Below are positions 27,509 through 35,384 of a stretch of 64,000 nucleotides of DNA, one piece after another (the stretch's first letter is position 1; the number at the start of each line of letters is the position of its first letter). The notes under the pieces are model-generated. The model worked only from the letters and a program-made list of their open reading frames with translations, was not told the DNA's origin and searched no databases. Origin of the DNA: Segatella albensis DSM 11370 = JCM 12258 (lineage in GTDB: Bacteria > Bacteroidota > Bacteroidia > Bacteroidales > Bacteroidaceae). Where the stretch lies: positions 234,410 through 298,409 of the forward strand of contig NZ_KE384540.1 in NCBI RefSeq assembly GCF_000426565.1, in the 5' to 3' direction. A program made the translations under genes and the position numbers.

Positions 27509-27676
27509 ATGAAGAAATTAGTTTTAATGTTCGTAGCTATCGCAGCTATCTCTTTCGCATCTTGTGGTAACAAAACAGCTCAGGCTCCTGCTCAGGACTC
27601 TGACACTGTAGCAGTTGATACAGCTGCTGCTGACACTGCTGCTGCTGATACAGCTGCTGCTGATAGCGCTAAGTAA
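27509..27676 (+). CDS. Small Ala/Asp/Thr-repeat lipoprotein (55 residues)
   Basis: A short gene bounded by its own -7 box and a near-perfect terminator. The signal peptide MKKLVLMFVAIAAISFASCG has a lipobox ending at Cys 19, so the mature part would be about 37 residues. It consists of an A/Q/D/T-rich linker and a tandem AADTA motif (DTAAADTAAADTAAADS). The underlying DNA repeat is 15 bp long and may vary in copy number between strains. No catalytic feature is visible. It could be a periplasmic or surface spacer lipoprotein; function unknown. Confidence 0.8.
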   Translation: MKKLVLMFVAIAAISFASCGNKTAQAPAQDSDTVAVDTAAADTAAADTAAADSAK

Positions 27677-27708
27677 TTAGATTACTTACGACTTGAAAAT
27701 TTGAGACA

Positions 27709-27742
27709 CCGCTGAAGACTTAGTCTTCAGCGGATTTTTTTT
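27709..27742 (+). terminator. Terminator after the 55-residue lipoprotein gene
   Basis: Perfect 11-bp stem CCGCTGAAGAC/GTCTTCAGCGG (27709-27733) with a TTA loop and T run. Confidence 0.92.
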
Positions 27743-27756
27743 GCACATTAGTTACG

Positions 27757-28209
27757 ATGAGGAAAAATATTTTATTCGTTTTGTTTTTATCTTTAATGGT
27801 TTCATGTCATTCTCATAATACAGAGAAACCAGTCTGGGAAGATTCCACCAAGGAGGATTATAATTATCAGGTATCGGATACGATGCATCATGATACGACT
27901 AAATGTTCAAAGATTGATTCTGTGGCAATTCAGCTTCATAATCAGAAAGAAGAAAAGCAAGCTGAGAAATATAAGAATCGTAAGGTAGAGATTCATAAGA
28001 TATTTTCGGATACCCATATGACAGATACCTATAATATAGGTTATGAACGGGGATATGCTGATGGGGAAAAAGATGCCCATGCAAATACGGGTAGAAGCTC
28101 TTTCAACACATCTAATCAAGAGAAAGGTAAAAATCGTTTGCGTTATGTGAAAGGTTATAAAGAAGGCTACGATGCTGGATATACTGATAACCTTGATAGT
28201 GGAGACTAA
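27757..28209 (+). CDS. Lipoprotein with GYxxGYxDG-type motifs, unknown function
   Basis: 150 residues. The signal peptide MRKNILFVLFLSLMVSCHS has its lipobox Cys at 17. The mature protein is highly polar. It carries two similar Gly/Tyr motifs near the C-terminus: YNIGYERGYADGEKDAH (about 93-109) and YVKGYKEGYDAGYTDN (about 130-145). This repeat is common in small cell-surface proteins and has no assigned function that I know of. It converges on dinB, overlapping its stop by 4 bp. Confidence 0.75.
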   Translation: MRKNILFVLFLSLMVSCHSHNTEKPVWEDSTKEDYNYQVSDTMHHDTTKCSKIDSVAIQLHNQKEEKQAEKYKNRKVEIHKIFSDTHMTDTYNIGYERGYADGEKDAHANTGRSSFNTSNQEKGKNRLRYVKGYKEGYDAGYTDNLDSGD

Positions 28210-29327
28210 TGTTCGTCTGGCCATTTCTTGAATTCTAATTCAAGTTCGTAATAATCATCCTTTAGTCTATGAGTGATATCTGTATAATCCAGATTATTGG
28301 TTACACTGAGTCCCATGAGTCGGATAGGGTGATTGGCTGAATATGAAATCTGCTGCAATAACTTTTTAGCTATTGGTAATATTGTATCTTTAGAATTAAG
28401 AACCTTAGATTGAGTATAGCTTCTTGTGATTTGAGTAAAGTCGCTATACTTTATTTTTAAGGTCAATGTATTTCCTTCGAAATTATTTTTCTTGAGTCGT
28501 TCTATTAATTCGAGAACAGTATGGTAGAGTTCTATTAGTATTGTGGATTTGATACATATATCTTCCAGGAAAGTATGCTCGCATCCGACAGACTTTCTAA
28601 TATAGTTAGTATTTACCGGTCTGTTGTCGATGCCGCGTGCAAAGTCGTAGAAGATATATCCCGACTTCCCAAAAACTTCTACAAGATGATTCTTGGAAAC
28701 CTTTCTTAAGTCCTTTCCTGTAAATATTCCCATATGATGCATTCTTTCGGCAGTCTTCTTGCCGATTCCCCAAAAGTTCTCTATTCTCAGTTTATCAATA
28801 AACTCGATAGCCTTATCAGGATGTATTGTACAGATTCCATCAGGTTTCCGATAATCAGAAGCAATTTTCGCCAGAAATTTACAATAGCTGATGCCTGCAG
28901 AAGCAGTGAGATGAAGTTCTTTTTTGATTCGACTTTTGATTTCCAACGCTATATCCAAGGCAAGAGGCATATTCTTTTTGTTGTGGGTAACATCAAGAAA
29001 AGCCTCATCTATAGAAATAGGTTCTATGAGATCTGTATATTCCTGGAAGATGTGATGAACTTGCTGGGAAACTTCTTTGTAGTGATGATGATTTCCCGCA
29101 ACGATGATAAGGTTGGGGCATAAGCGTTTGGCACGTGATATGGGCATAGCAGAATGAACGCCATATTTACGAGCCTCATAACTCGCCGTTGATACCACTC
29201 CACGTGGTCCATCGTATCCTACAGCAATGGCTTTGCCGCGTAATTCCGGATGATCGCGCTGCTCAACGGAAGCGAAAAATGCATCCATATCGATATGTAT
29301 GATTTTCCTTATTTCTTTTTCAGCCAT
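28206..29327 (-). CDS. dinB: DNA polymerase IV (Y-family translesion polymerase)
   Basis: 373 residues from ATG 29327. A further upstream start at 29375 would add 16 unconserved residues. Palm-domain catalytic motifs: IIHIDMDAFFASVEQRDHP near 9-27, YEARKYGVHSAMP, and SIDEAFLDVT near 103-112. Helix-hairpin-helix WGIGKKTAERMHHMG follows, then the little-finger domain. It performs error-prone bypass synthesis, usually as part of a damage response. No obvious LexA-type operator is visible upstream; the 22-bp repeat array lies about 110 bp upstream instead. Confidence 0.95.
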   Translation of the reverse strand: MAEKEIRKIIHIDMDAFFASVEQRDHPELRGKAIAVGYDGPRGVVSTASYEARKYGVHSAMPISRAKRLCPNLIIVAGNHHHYKEVSQQVHHIFQEYTDLIEPISIDEAFLDVTHNKKNMPLALDIALEIKSRIKKELHLTASAGISYCKFLAKIASDYRKPDGICTIHPDKAIEFIDKLRIENFWGIGKKTAERMHHMGIFTGKDLRKVSKNHLVEVFGKSGYIFYDFARGIDNRPVNTNYIRKSVGCEHTFLEDICIKSTILIELYHTVLELIERLKKNNFEGNTLTLKIKYSDFTQITRSYTQSKVLNSKDTILPIAKKLLQQISYSANHPIRLMGLSVTNNLDYTDITHRLKDDYYELELEFKKWPDEH

Positions 29328-29435
29328 TGTTATGGATTGTATATTTGGAGTTAAGAATTCAATTCGTAGGTGCAAATTTACAAAACGTTTTTGTAAAAGT
29401 GTTCTTGTTGCATTGAATTTATAATATTTAATCTA

Positions 29436-29563
29436 TACGAAGTTAACTTCATCGGCAGATTCTGTTAACTACGTAAATTGATATAGTTAACTACGTAAGG
29501 CGACGCAGTTAACTACGTAAGGCGACGCAGTTAACTACGTAAGCGGATGCTGTTATATATGTA
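29436..29563. repeat. 22-bp tandem array of GTTAAC units (5-6 copies)
   Basis: GTTAAC cores begin at 29442, 29464, 29486, 29508 and 29530, exactly 22 bp apart. A decayed sixth unit is at 29552. Four units share GTTAACTACGTAA. Units 29486-29507 and 29508-29529 are identical across all 22 bp. The first unit sits in a 12-bp palindrome, GAAGTTAACTTC (29439-29450), as in elements A and B. The flanks do not resemble those elements. Confidence 0.9.
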
Positions 29564-29597
29564 TTTGACAATGCAAACATAATAACTCTTCGTATTC

Positions 29598-29639
29598 AAA
29601 AAAATATCGGAGTTAGAATCATATTTCTAACCCCGATAT
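29598..29639 (-). terminator. Terminator after rho
   Basis: 15-bp stem (29604-29618 with 29625-29639, one mismatch), 6-nt loop, T run on the minus strand (29598-29604). Confidence 0.85.
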
Positions 29640-29670
29640 CATATATTAAAACAATGTAATTCGATAATGC

Positions 29671-31818
29671 TTAATCGTTCATAGAAAGCAAGAACTCCTC
29701 ATTATTGCTGGTTCTTCTCATGCGGTCATGAATAGTATTCATGGCCTCGATAGGATTCATGTCGCTGATATATTTGCGCAGGATCCACATACGATCCATA
29801 GTAGTCTTGTCTTGTAACAAGTCATCGCGACGTGTACTTGACTGTACCAAGTTGACGGCTGGGAAGATACGCTTGTTGCTCAAACTGCGGTCGAGCTGAA
29901 GTTCCATGTTACCAGTACCCTTGAATTCCTCAAAGATAACCTCATCCATCTTACTACCAGTATCAATCAATGCTGTGGCGATGATGGTAAGCGAACCGCC
30001 TCCCTCGATATTACGAGCAGCACCAAAGAAACGTTTTGGCTTCTGTAATGCATTGGCATCTACACCACCGGTAAGCACCTTACCACTGGCAGGAGCCACA
30101 GTGTTGTAGGCACGTGCCAATCGAGTAATACTATCTAGGAAGATAACAACATCGTGACCACATTCTACCATTCGTTTTGCCTTCTCCAAGACAATACCGG
30201 CAATTTTGACATGACGTTCTGCTGGTTCATCGAAGGTAGAGGCGATGACCTCAGCATTTACCGTACGGCTCATGTCGGTAACCTCCTCAGGACGTTCGTC
30301 TATCAAGAGCATCATCAGATAAGCTTCTGGATGGTTGGCTGCAATCGCGTTGGCGATATCCTTCATCAAAATAGTCTTACCGGTCTTAGGCTGTGCTACG
30401 ATCAGCGCACGCTGACCTTTTCCGATAGGAGAGAACAAATCGACGATGCGGGTAGATAGATTAGTTGTAGCATGATCACCACACAAGTTGAATTTCTCGT
30501 TAGGAAACAATGGAGTAAGATGCTCGAAAGGAATTCGGTCGCGCACCTCACTAGGAGTTCTTCCGTTTATCTTGTCGATGTTTGTCAGAGGGAAATATTT
30601 TTCACCTTCGTGTGGAGGACGAACATGACAGCTGATAACGTCACCAGTTTTTAGTCCATAACGCTTGATGTAGTTTTGTGCAACATAAATATCGTCAGGT
30701 GAAGACAAATAGTTGTAATCACTAGAACGAAGGAAACCATAACCATCCGGCATTACCTCAAGTACACCGTTACCTGTTACCAAGTCGGCAAAGTCGTACT
30801 TCAACTGTATGCTCTTAGAAGAAGTAGTATTGGAAACTGGTTGGAAACTTCGAGAATTCTGAGTGGTAGGTCTGTCGAAGATATCAAATGTTGGTGTAGC
30901 ACCTTGGTCTTCGATAGGCAGATCGACGGTAATGATGAAATCGGTCCCGTCTCCAGGGTCCCCCTCCCAGATATTAGAACGGAGGTTCTCAGAAGCAGCA
31001 GGAGTTTCTGCTGTTTCCTCCGGAATATTTGTTTCGATTTTGTTTTTCTCATTATGCGCATTTACCTTAGCTTGCAATTGAGCAAGAAGGTCGTTGGTAT
31101 CACCTTCGTCGCCAGTTTTTTCGCTATCTGTGGCAAATGCAGCCTCTGGAATGAAGTCAGATTCTGCAGAAACTTCATTGTTGTTTTCTTCAGCAGGAGT
31201 CTTGTTGAAATCCAACACATCAACGGCATCATTCAATGCCTTATCGATTTTCGACTTTGTCTCGTCCTCAGTGTTTTCTTCTTTAACCTCTTCTTCAGCC
31301 TTCAACTTAGCCTCTTCGATGGCTTTTGCTTCTTCAGCTTCTTTCTCGGCTTTGGTCTTTCGTGTGCTTTTTCGTTTTGGTTTCTCCGTAGGCACCTCTT
31401 CGTTTTTAGCCTCTTCAGCCTTCGGGGTTTCTTCGGGTTGCTCTTCTGTTTTTACTACAGGCTCTGCAGTCTTTTTTCTGGAACGTGTAGTAGTCTTAGT
31501 ATTTTTTTTAGGCTCCTCTTCAGTCTCTTTGAATAGAGGCTGCTCCAGAGTTTGAGGTGTCGGACCAGTAGCTTGATCACGCATTACATCGTAGTTCTCA
31601 CCTTTGGTGCCCGATACGGTATATACCTTATCATCGTGCTTAGTGATACGTACACGCTTACGCTTAGTGGCAGGCTTAGCTTCTCCCTCATTGGTGGCCA
31701 TAATAGCATCAACAATCTTCTCCAAGCTGTCACTCTTTTTTATAGAAGCACCTGCCTGTTTGGCGATATCCTGCAATTCTGCGATATCTTTAGATAATAA
31801 TTCGTCTTTACTATACAT
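29671..31818 (-). CDS. rho: Transcription termination factor Rho with long disordered insertion
   Basis: 715 residues, against about 420 in E. coli. An N-terminal SAP-like helical domain (1-45) is followed by roughly 290 residues of low-complexity sequence. That stretch is first K/E/T-rich, then D/N-rich, and ends in a Ser/Asn/Gln stretch. The RNA-binding cold-shock-like domain starts near 335 ([20 protein letters not shown]). The hexameric ATPase has Walker [14 protein letters not shown], a Walker B near [14 protein letters not shown] and a C-terminal R/S-rich end. Long insertions of this kind are known in Bacteroidetes Rho and have been linked to condensate formation. Its own -7 box is at 31901-31908. 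Confidence 0.95.
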   Translation of the reverse strand: MYSKDELLSKDIAELQDIAKQAGASIKKSDSLEKIVDAIMATNEGEAKPATKRKRVRITKHDDKVYTVSGTKGENYDVMRDQATGPTPQTLEQPLFKETEEEPKKNTKTTTRSRKKTAEPVVKTEEQPEETPKAEEAKNEEVPTEKPKRKSTRKTKAEKEAEEAKAIEEAKLKAEEEVKEENTEDETKSKIDKALNDAVDVLDFNKTPAEENNNEVSAESDFIPEAAFATDSEKTGDEGDTNDLLAQLQAKVNAHNEKNKIETNIPEETAETPAASENLRSNIWEGDPGDGTDFIITVDLPIEDQGATPTFDIFDRPTTQNSRSFQPVSNTTSSKSIQLKYDFADLVTGNGVLEVMPDGYGFLRSSDYNYLSSPDDIYVAQNYIKRYGLKTGDVISCHVRPPHEGEKYFPLTNIDKINGRTPSEVRDRIPFEHLTPLFPNEKFNLCGDHATTNLSTRIVDLFSPIGKGQRALIVAQPKTGKTILMKDIANAIAANHPEAYLMMLLIDERPEEVTDMSRTVNAEVIASTFDEPAERHVKIAGIVLEKAKRMVECGHDVVIFLDSITRLARAYNTVAPASGKVLTGGVDANALQKPKRFFGAARNIEGGGSLTIIATALIDTGSKMDEVIFEEFKGTGNMELQLDRSLSNKRIFPAVNLVQSSTRRDDLLQDKTTMDRMWILRKYISDMNPIEAMNTIHDRMRRTSNNEEFLLSMND

Positions 31819-31900
31819 TATATTATAGCTTGTATAAAAGAAATCTTATTGATTGTGAGTGATTCCGAATGAGGAAACACTCGATGTTTAAAATCGAATG

Positions 31901-31949
31901 CAAATGTAGCGTTTTTTTTCGGTATAGCCAAATTTTTTTCGTACTTTTG
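31901..31949. promoter_or_regulatory. Divergent promoters of rho and the ABC-F gene
   Basis: Minus-strand TACATTTG at 31901-31908, 82 bp before the rho ATG. This leaves a leader long enough for autoregulation, although no structure is obvious. Plus-strand TACTTTTG at 31942-31949, 16 bp before the ABC-F ATG. Confidence 0.65.
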
Positions 31950-31965
31950 CATTAAAATTGATATT

Positions 31966-33768
31966 ATGGCAAAAGAAATTCCATATCTTGATGTGCAAAA
32001 CCTCACCAAACGCTTTGGTGCTCAGGTAATTTTTGATGGTATCTCTTTCTCTATTGCCGAAGGACAGAAGGTAGGTCTTATCGCTAAAAATGGTACTGGT
32101 AAGTCTACTTTATTATCTGTGCTTACGGATAATGAAGGTTATGAGAGTGGTGATATTATATACAAACGCGACTTAAAGGTAGGTTATCTGGAGCAGAGTC
32201 CAAAGTTTGACCCTGACGAGTCGGTTCTGGATGCCTGTTTTAATCATCAGGGTGATCCGGAAAAAGTGTTGCGTGCTAAGCAAGTGCTTACACAGTTGAA
32301 GATCACGGATATGGACCAGCCGATGAAAGAGTTGTCGGGTGGTCAGCAGAAACGAGTCGCCTTGGCCAATGTGCTGCTGATGGAGCCTGATTTCCTGATA
32401 TTGGACGAACCTACCAACCATTTGGATTTGGATATGATAGAATGGCTTGAGGGATATCTTTCGCGCGGTAACCGTACCTTGTTGATGGTCACTCATGATC
32501 GATTCTTCCTTGATCGCGTATGTTCTATCATCCTAGAACTTGACAATCAGCAGATCTATACCTATCGTGGTAACTATAGCTATTATCTGGAGAAGCGTCA
32601 GGAGCGTATGGATAATATGCGAGCTGAGGTGCAACATGCTAAGAATTTATATCGAACGGAACTCGAATGGATGCGTCGTATGCCTCAGGCTCGTGGGCAT
32701 AAGGCCAAATATCGTGAGGATGCCTTTTATGAACTTGAAAAGGTGGCAAAACGGCGTATCGAAGAAAGACAGATTCGTCTAAAAGCTTCTACTGTATATA
32801 TAGGTAGTAAGATCTTTGAATGTCAGTATGTGTCTAAGAAGTTTCCGGCTTTAGGGAATAGACCAGAAAAGGTGATATTGGATAATTTCTATTATAATTT
32901 TGCACGATTCGAAAAGATGGGTATCGTGGGAAATAATGGAACCGGAAAGTCTACGTTCGTTAAAATGCTTTTGGGACTTGTGAAACCTGATAGTGGAAAG
33001 TTCGATATCGGTGAAACGGTAAGGTTTGGTTATTTCTCACAGGAAGGCTTAAAGTTTCGCGATGATCAGAAGGTTATTGATGTTATCACAGAAATAGCCG
33101 ACTATATCGATCTAGGTAGAGGACGTAAGATGACGGCTTCTCAGTTCCTGCAATATTTCATGTTCTCGATGGAAGAGCAGCAGAACTATGTATACAAGTT
33201 GTCGGGTGGAGAACGTAGAAAACTCTATCTGTGTACTATATTAATGAAGAATCCTAACTTCTTGGTATTGGACGAGCCTACCAATGACCTAGATATTCAG
33301 ACCTTGCAGGTGCTCGAAGAATATCTGCAGGATTTTCCTGGTTGCGTCATCGTCGTAAGTCATGATAGATATTTCATGGATAAGGTGGTAGATCATCTTT
33401 TGGTGTTCAAGGGTGATGGGGAGATTAAAGACTTCCCTGGTAACTACACTCAGTTCCGTGAATGGAATAAAATGCAGAATAAGGCTGTCACTGCTCAGAA
33501 TCAGAAGAAAAATGCAGATGCAAAAAAGAAGGACTATCATCATGACATGCGCCGCCGACTTTCTTATAAAGAGAAAAAAGAGTTGGAACAACTGTCAAAG
33601 GAAATAGAAGAACTGGAGAGTGAAAAAACAAAAATCGAAGAAGAACTTTGTAGTGGAACGCTCTCTGTGGAAGATTTAACGACAAAGAGTAAGCGCTTGC
33701 CAGAAATCAAAGATTTATTGGATGAAAAGGAAATGCGCTGGCTTGAGTTGTCGGATGTCGAAGGATAA
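31966..33768 (+). CDS. ABC-F family ATPase, Uup-like
   Basis: 600 residues, soluble, no membrane segments. Two ABC domains: Walker A LIAKNGTGKST near 37-47 with LSGGQQKR and ILDEPTNHLD; and VGNNGTGKST near 320 with LSGGERRK and VLDEPTNDLD. An inter-domain linker with a basic arm (RMPQARGHKAKYREDAFYELEKVAKRR) and a C-terminal Lys-rich linker plus coiled coil (from about 515) fit Uup/EttA-type ribosome-associated factors. The subfamily assignment (Uup rather than a resistance protein) is from the C-terminal coiled coil. Confidence 0.9.
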   Translation: MAKEIPYLDVQNLTKRFGAQVIFDGISFSIAEGQKVGLIAKNGTGKSTLLSVLTDNEGYESGDIIYKRDLKVGYLEQSPKFDPDESVLDACFNHQGDPEKVLRAKQVLTQLKITDMDQPMKELSGGQQKRVALANVLLMEPDFLILDEPTNHLDLDMIEWLEGYLSRGNRTLLMVTHDRFFLDRVCSIILELDNQQIYTYRGNYSYYLEKRQERMDNMRAEVQHAKNLYRTELEWMRRMPQARGHKAKYREDAFYELEKVAKRRIEERQIRLKASTVYIGSKIFECQYVSKKFPALGNRPEKVILDNFYYNFARFEKMGIVGNNGTGKSTFVKMLLGLVKPDSGKFDIGETVRFGYFSQEGLKFRDDQKVIDVITEIADYIDLGRGRKMTASQFLQYFMFSMEEQQNYVYKLSGGERRKLYLCTILMKNPNFLVLDEPTNDLDIQTLQVLEEYLQDFPGCVIVVSHDRYFMDKVVDHLLVFKGDGEIKDFPGNYTQFREWNKMQNKAVTAQNQKKNADAKKKDYHHDMRRRLSYKEKKELEQLSKEIEELESEKTKIEEELCSGTLSVEDLTTKSKRLPEIKDLLDEKEMRWLELSDVEG

Positions 33769-33773
33769 AATAT

Positions 33774-33806
33774 AAAAGGATAGAGTTTCTTTTACTCTAT
33801 CCTTTT
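33774..33806. terminator. Bidirectional terminator between ABC-F gene and engB
   Basis: Perfect 13-bp stem, AAAAGGATAGAGT (33774-33786) with its complement (33794-33806). It carries A and T tracts on both sides, so it serves both converging genes. Confidence 0.9.
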
Positions 33807-33813
33807 ATTTATC

Positions 33814-34416
33814 TTACTTATTTATGGTTTGATTAATTCTTTCAATGTAATCGAGAACCTCCTCGCGACCTATACGTTTCTCAGAACTTGTTATAAAATA
33901 AGGTGGAAGATTTTCCCATCTGTCTTTAAGTTCCTGCATCCAAGCTTTTGCATTCGAAGCAGCCTTGACTTTACCTACCTTGTCGGCTTTAGTAAAGATA
34001 ATGGCAAAAGGAATATTACTCTCGCCAAGCCAGTCTACAAATTCTCTGTCGATCTTTTGCTGAGGATGTCTTACGTCAATAAGTACGAAAACATTCACCA
34101 ATTGTTCACGTTGCAGAATATACCCGGAAATCATTTGTTCCAATTTCGCTTGGACCGTTTTAGATCGCTTTGCAAAACCATAACCGGGAAGATCGACAAG
34201 ATACCACTCATTATTGATAATGAAATGGTTGATCAGTAATGTCTTACCAGGAGTAGCAGAAGTCTTAGCAAGTCCTTTGTGATTACAAAGCATATTAATA
34301 AGACTTGATTTCCCCACATTACTTCTACCTATGAAAGCATATTCCGGTTTGTCGTCTTTAGGGCACATACTTACGCGAGGTGCAGAAATAGTAAATTCAG
34401 ATTTCTTAATGTCCAT
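33814..34416 (-). CDS. engB: Ribosome-biogenesis GTPase EngB/YihA/YsxC
   Basis: 200 residues, the normal size. It acts in 50S subunit assembly. GTP-binding motifs are complete: G1 [12 protein letters not shown] near 31-42, G2/G3 PGKTLLIN and [12 protein letters not shown] near 75, G4 TKAD near 143, and G5 SSEK near 176. Its -7 box (TATCTTTG) is at 34433-34440. Confidence 0.96.
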   Translation of the reverse strand: MDIKKSEFTISAPRVSMCPKDDKPEYAFIGRSNVGKSSLINMLCNHKGLAKTSATPGKTLLINHFIINNEWYLVDLPGYGFAKRSKTVQAKLEQMISGYILQREQLVNVFVLIDVRHPQQKIDREFVDWLGESNIPFAIIFTKADKVGKVKAASNAKAWMQELKDRWENLPPYFITSSEKRIGREEVLDYIERINQTINK

Positions 34417-34432
34417 AATTTAATATTTTTTG

Positions 34433-34522
34433 CAAAGATAGGTGAAAAACGCACTTTTTTGTGATTAATTTTAAAATTTTTAGCTTAAAAGTTGTTTCTT
34501 ATAATATTTTTTAGTATTTTTG
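34433..34522. promoter_or_regulatory. Divergent promoters of engB and the GldB-like gene
   Basis: Minus-strand TATCTTTG at 34433-34440. Plus-strand TATTTTTG at 34515-34522; its last TTG cannot be the start codon of the following gene because it lies in the promoter. Confidence 0.65.
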
Positions 34523-34555
34523 CATTCGAAATTTAGAAAGAGAGCGATAAAAAAA

Positions 34556-35347
34556 TTGAGAAGGATTTACTACATACTATTCTTGATCATGATTCTTTGT
34601 GTGGCATGTGAGTTTAAGTTAAAGCCTACAGAGGATTCTTATGGTCGTGTCCAAATAGAACGTTACGATCGTCTCGAAAGTCGCTATCTTACTACTGGTG
34701 ATTTTTCTGCTCTTCAGCAGATGAATACCGATTATCCTATAGAAACTCGTACTTTGATAGAGAAAATGCTTCAGATAGGTGAAGTAAGTGATCGTGATAT
34801 CCGTACCAAGTTTCTTATGTTTTATCAGGATTCTACTTTACAGGCACTTGTTGCTGATGCAGAGGCGGAATATGCTAATATGGATGATATCAATCAAGAT
34901 TTGCAAGAAAGTTTTGATCGTCTTATCAATTGGCTGCCAAATGTTCGCATTCCTGTATTTTATGCACAGATAGGAGCTTTGGATCAGAGTATCGTTGTAG
35001 GTGAAAATACAGTAGGAATCTCTCTGGATAAGTATCTAGGAGAGAATTATCCGCTTTATAAGAAATATTATTCTTATTCGCAGCGTAAGAGCATGAGGCG
35101 TGCAAATATAGTGCCTGATTGTCTGCTGTTTTATTTGCTTAGTTTGTATCCGTTGGATAATTTTGAGCAACGTCCTCAGTTGGAGCGTGATTTACACGTA
35201 GCTAAAGTCATGTGGGTTGTCAATAAAGCTATGGATAAAAACTTCTTTCAAACATTGTATGTCTCACGTATTGACAGATATATGAAGAAAAGTGGGGCAA
35301 CGATAGAGCAAATGCTTAAAGACGAAGATTATTCCAAGTTAAAATAG
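34556..35347 (+). CDS. GldB-like lipoprotein
   Basis: 263 residues from TTG 34556. The start is unusual. The -7 box at 34515-34522 rules out the earlier TTG. The first in-frame ATG would remove most of the signal peptide. TTG 34556 leaves LRRIYYILFLIMILCVAC, a good lipoprotein signal with the Cys at 18. ATA 34547 would give MKKLRRIYY and is the other possibility. The middle (NVRIPVFYAQIGALDQSIVV, GISLDKYLGENYPLYKKY) and MRRANIVPDCLLFYLLSLYPL match the GldB family of gliding-motility lipoproteins. GldB-like proteins also occur in non-gliding Bacteroidales, where their role is unclear. Followed 37 bp later by DPP-IV. Confidence 0.8.
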   Translation: MRRIYYILFLIMILCVACEFKLKPTEDSYGRVQIERYDRLESRYLTTGDFSALQQMNTDYPIETRTLIEKMLQIGEVSDRDIRTKFLMFYQDSTLQALVADAEAEYANMDDINQDLQESFDRLINWLPNVRIPVFYAQIGALDQSIVVGENTVGISLDKYLGENYPLYKKYYSYSQRKSMRRANIVPDCLLFYLLSLYPLDNFEQRPQLERDLHVAKVMWVVNKAMDKNFFQTLYVSRIDRYMKKSGATIEQMLKDEDYSKLK

Positions 35348-35368
35348 TTTATTCTCCGTTTTTCTTTG

Positions 35369-35376
35369 TATCTTTG
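35369..35376 (+). promoter_or_regulatory. -7 box of the DPP-IV gene
   Basis: TATCTTTG, ending 8 bp before the ATG at 35385, so the mRNA leader would be only a few nucleotides. Confidence 0.6.
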
Positions 35377-35384
35377 TCGCAGAT

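Larger units (their letters stand above)
29328..29670. other. 340-bp intergenic region between dinB and rho
   Basis: Starts of dinB (minus) and end of rho (minus) flank it. It contains the 22-bp repeat array (29436-29563) and the rho terminator (29598-29639). No open frame or clear dinB -7 box with good score was found. Confidence 0.75.

Noticed and set aside
29436..29563. CRISPR array
   Set aside because: The period is only 22 bp. What would be spacers are 9 bp and two of them are identical, and no cas gene is in the window.
30841..31536. Long plus-strand frame opposite rho
   Set aside because: It is the antisense of the low-complexity rho insertion, with Phe/Leu/Ser-rich translation caused by codon bias.
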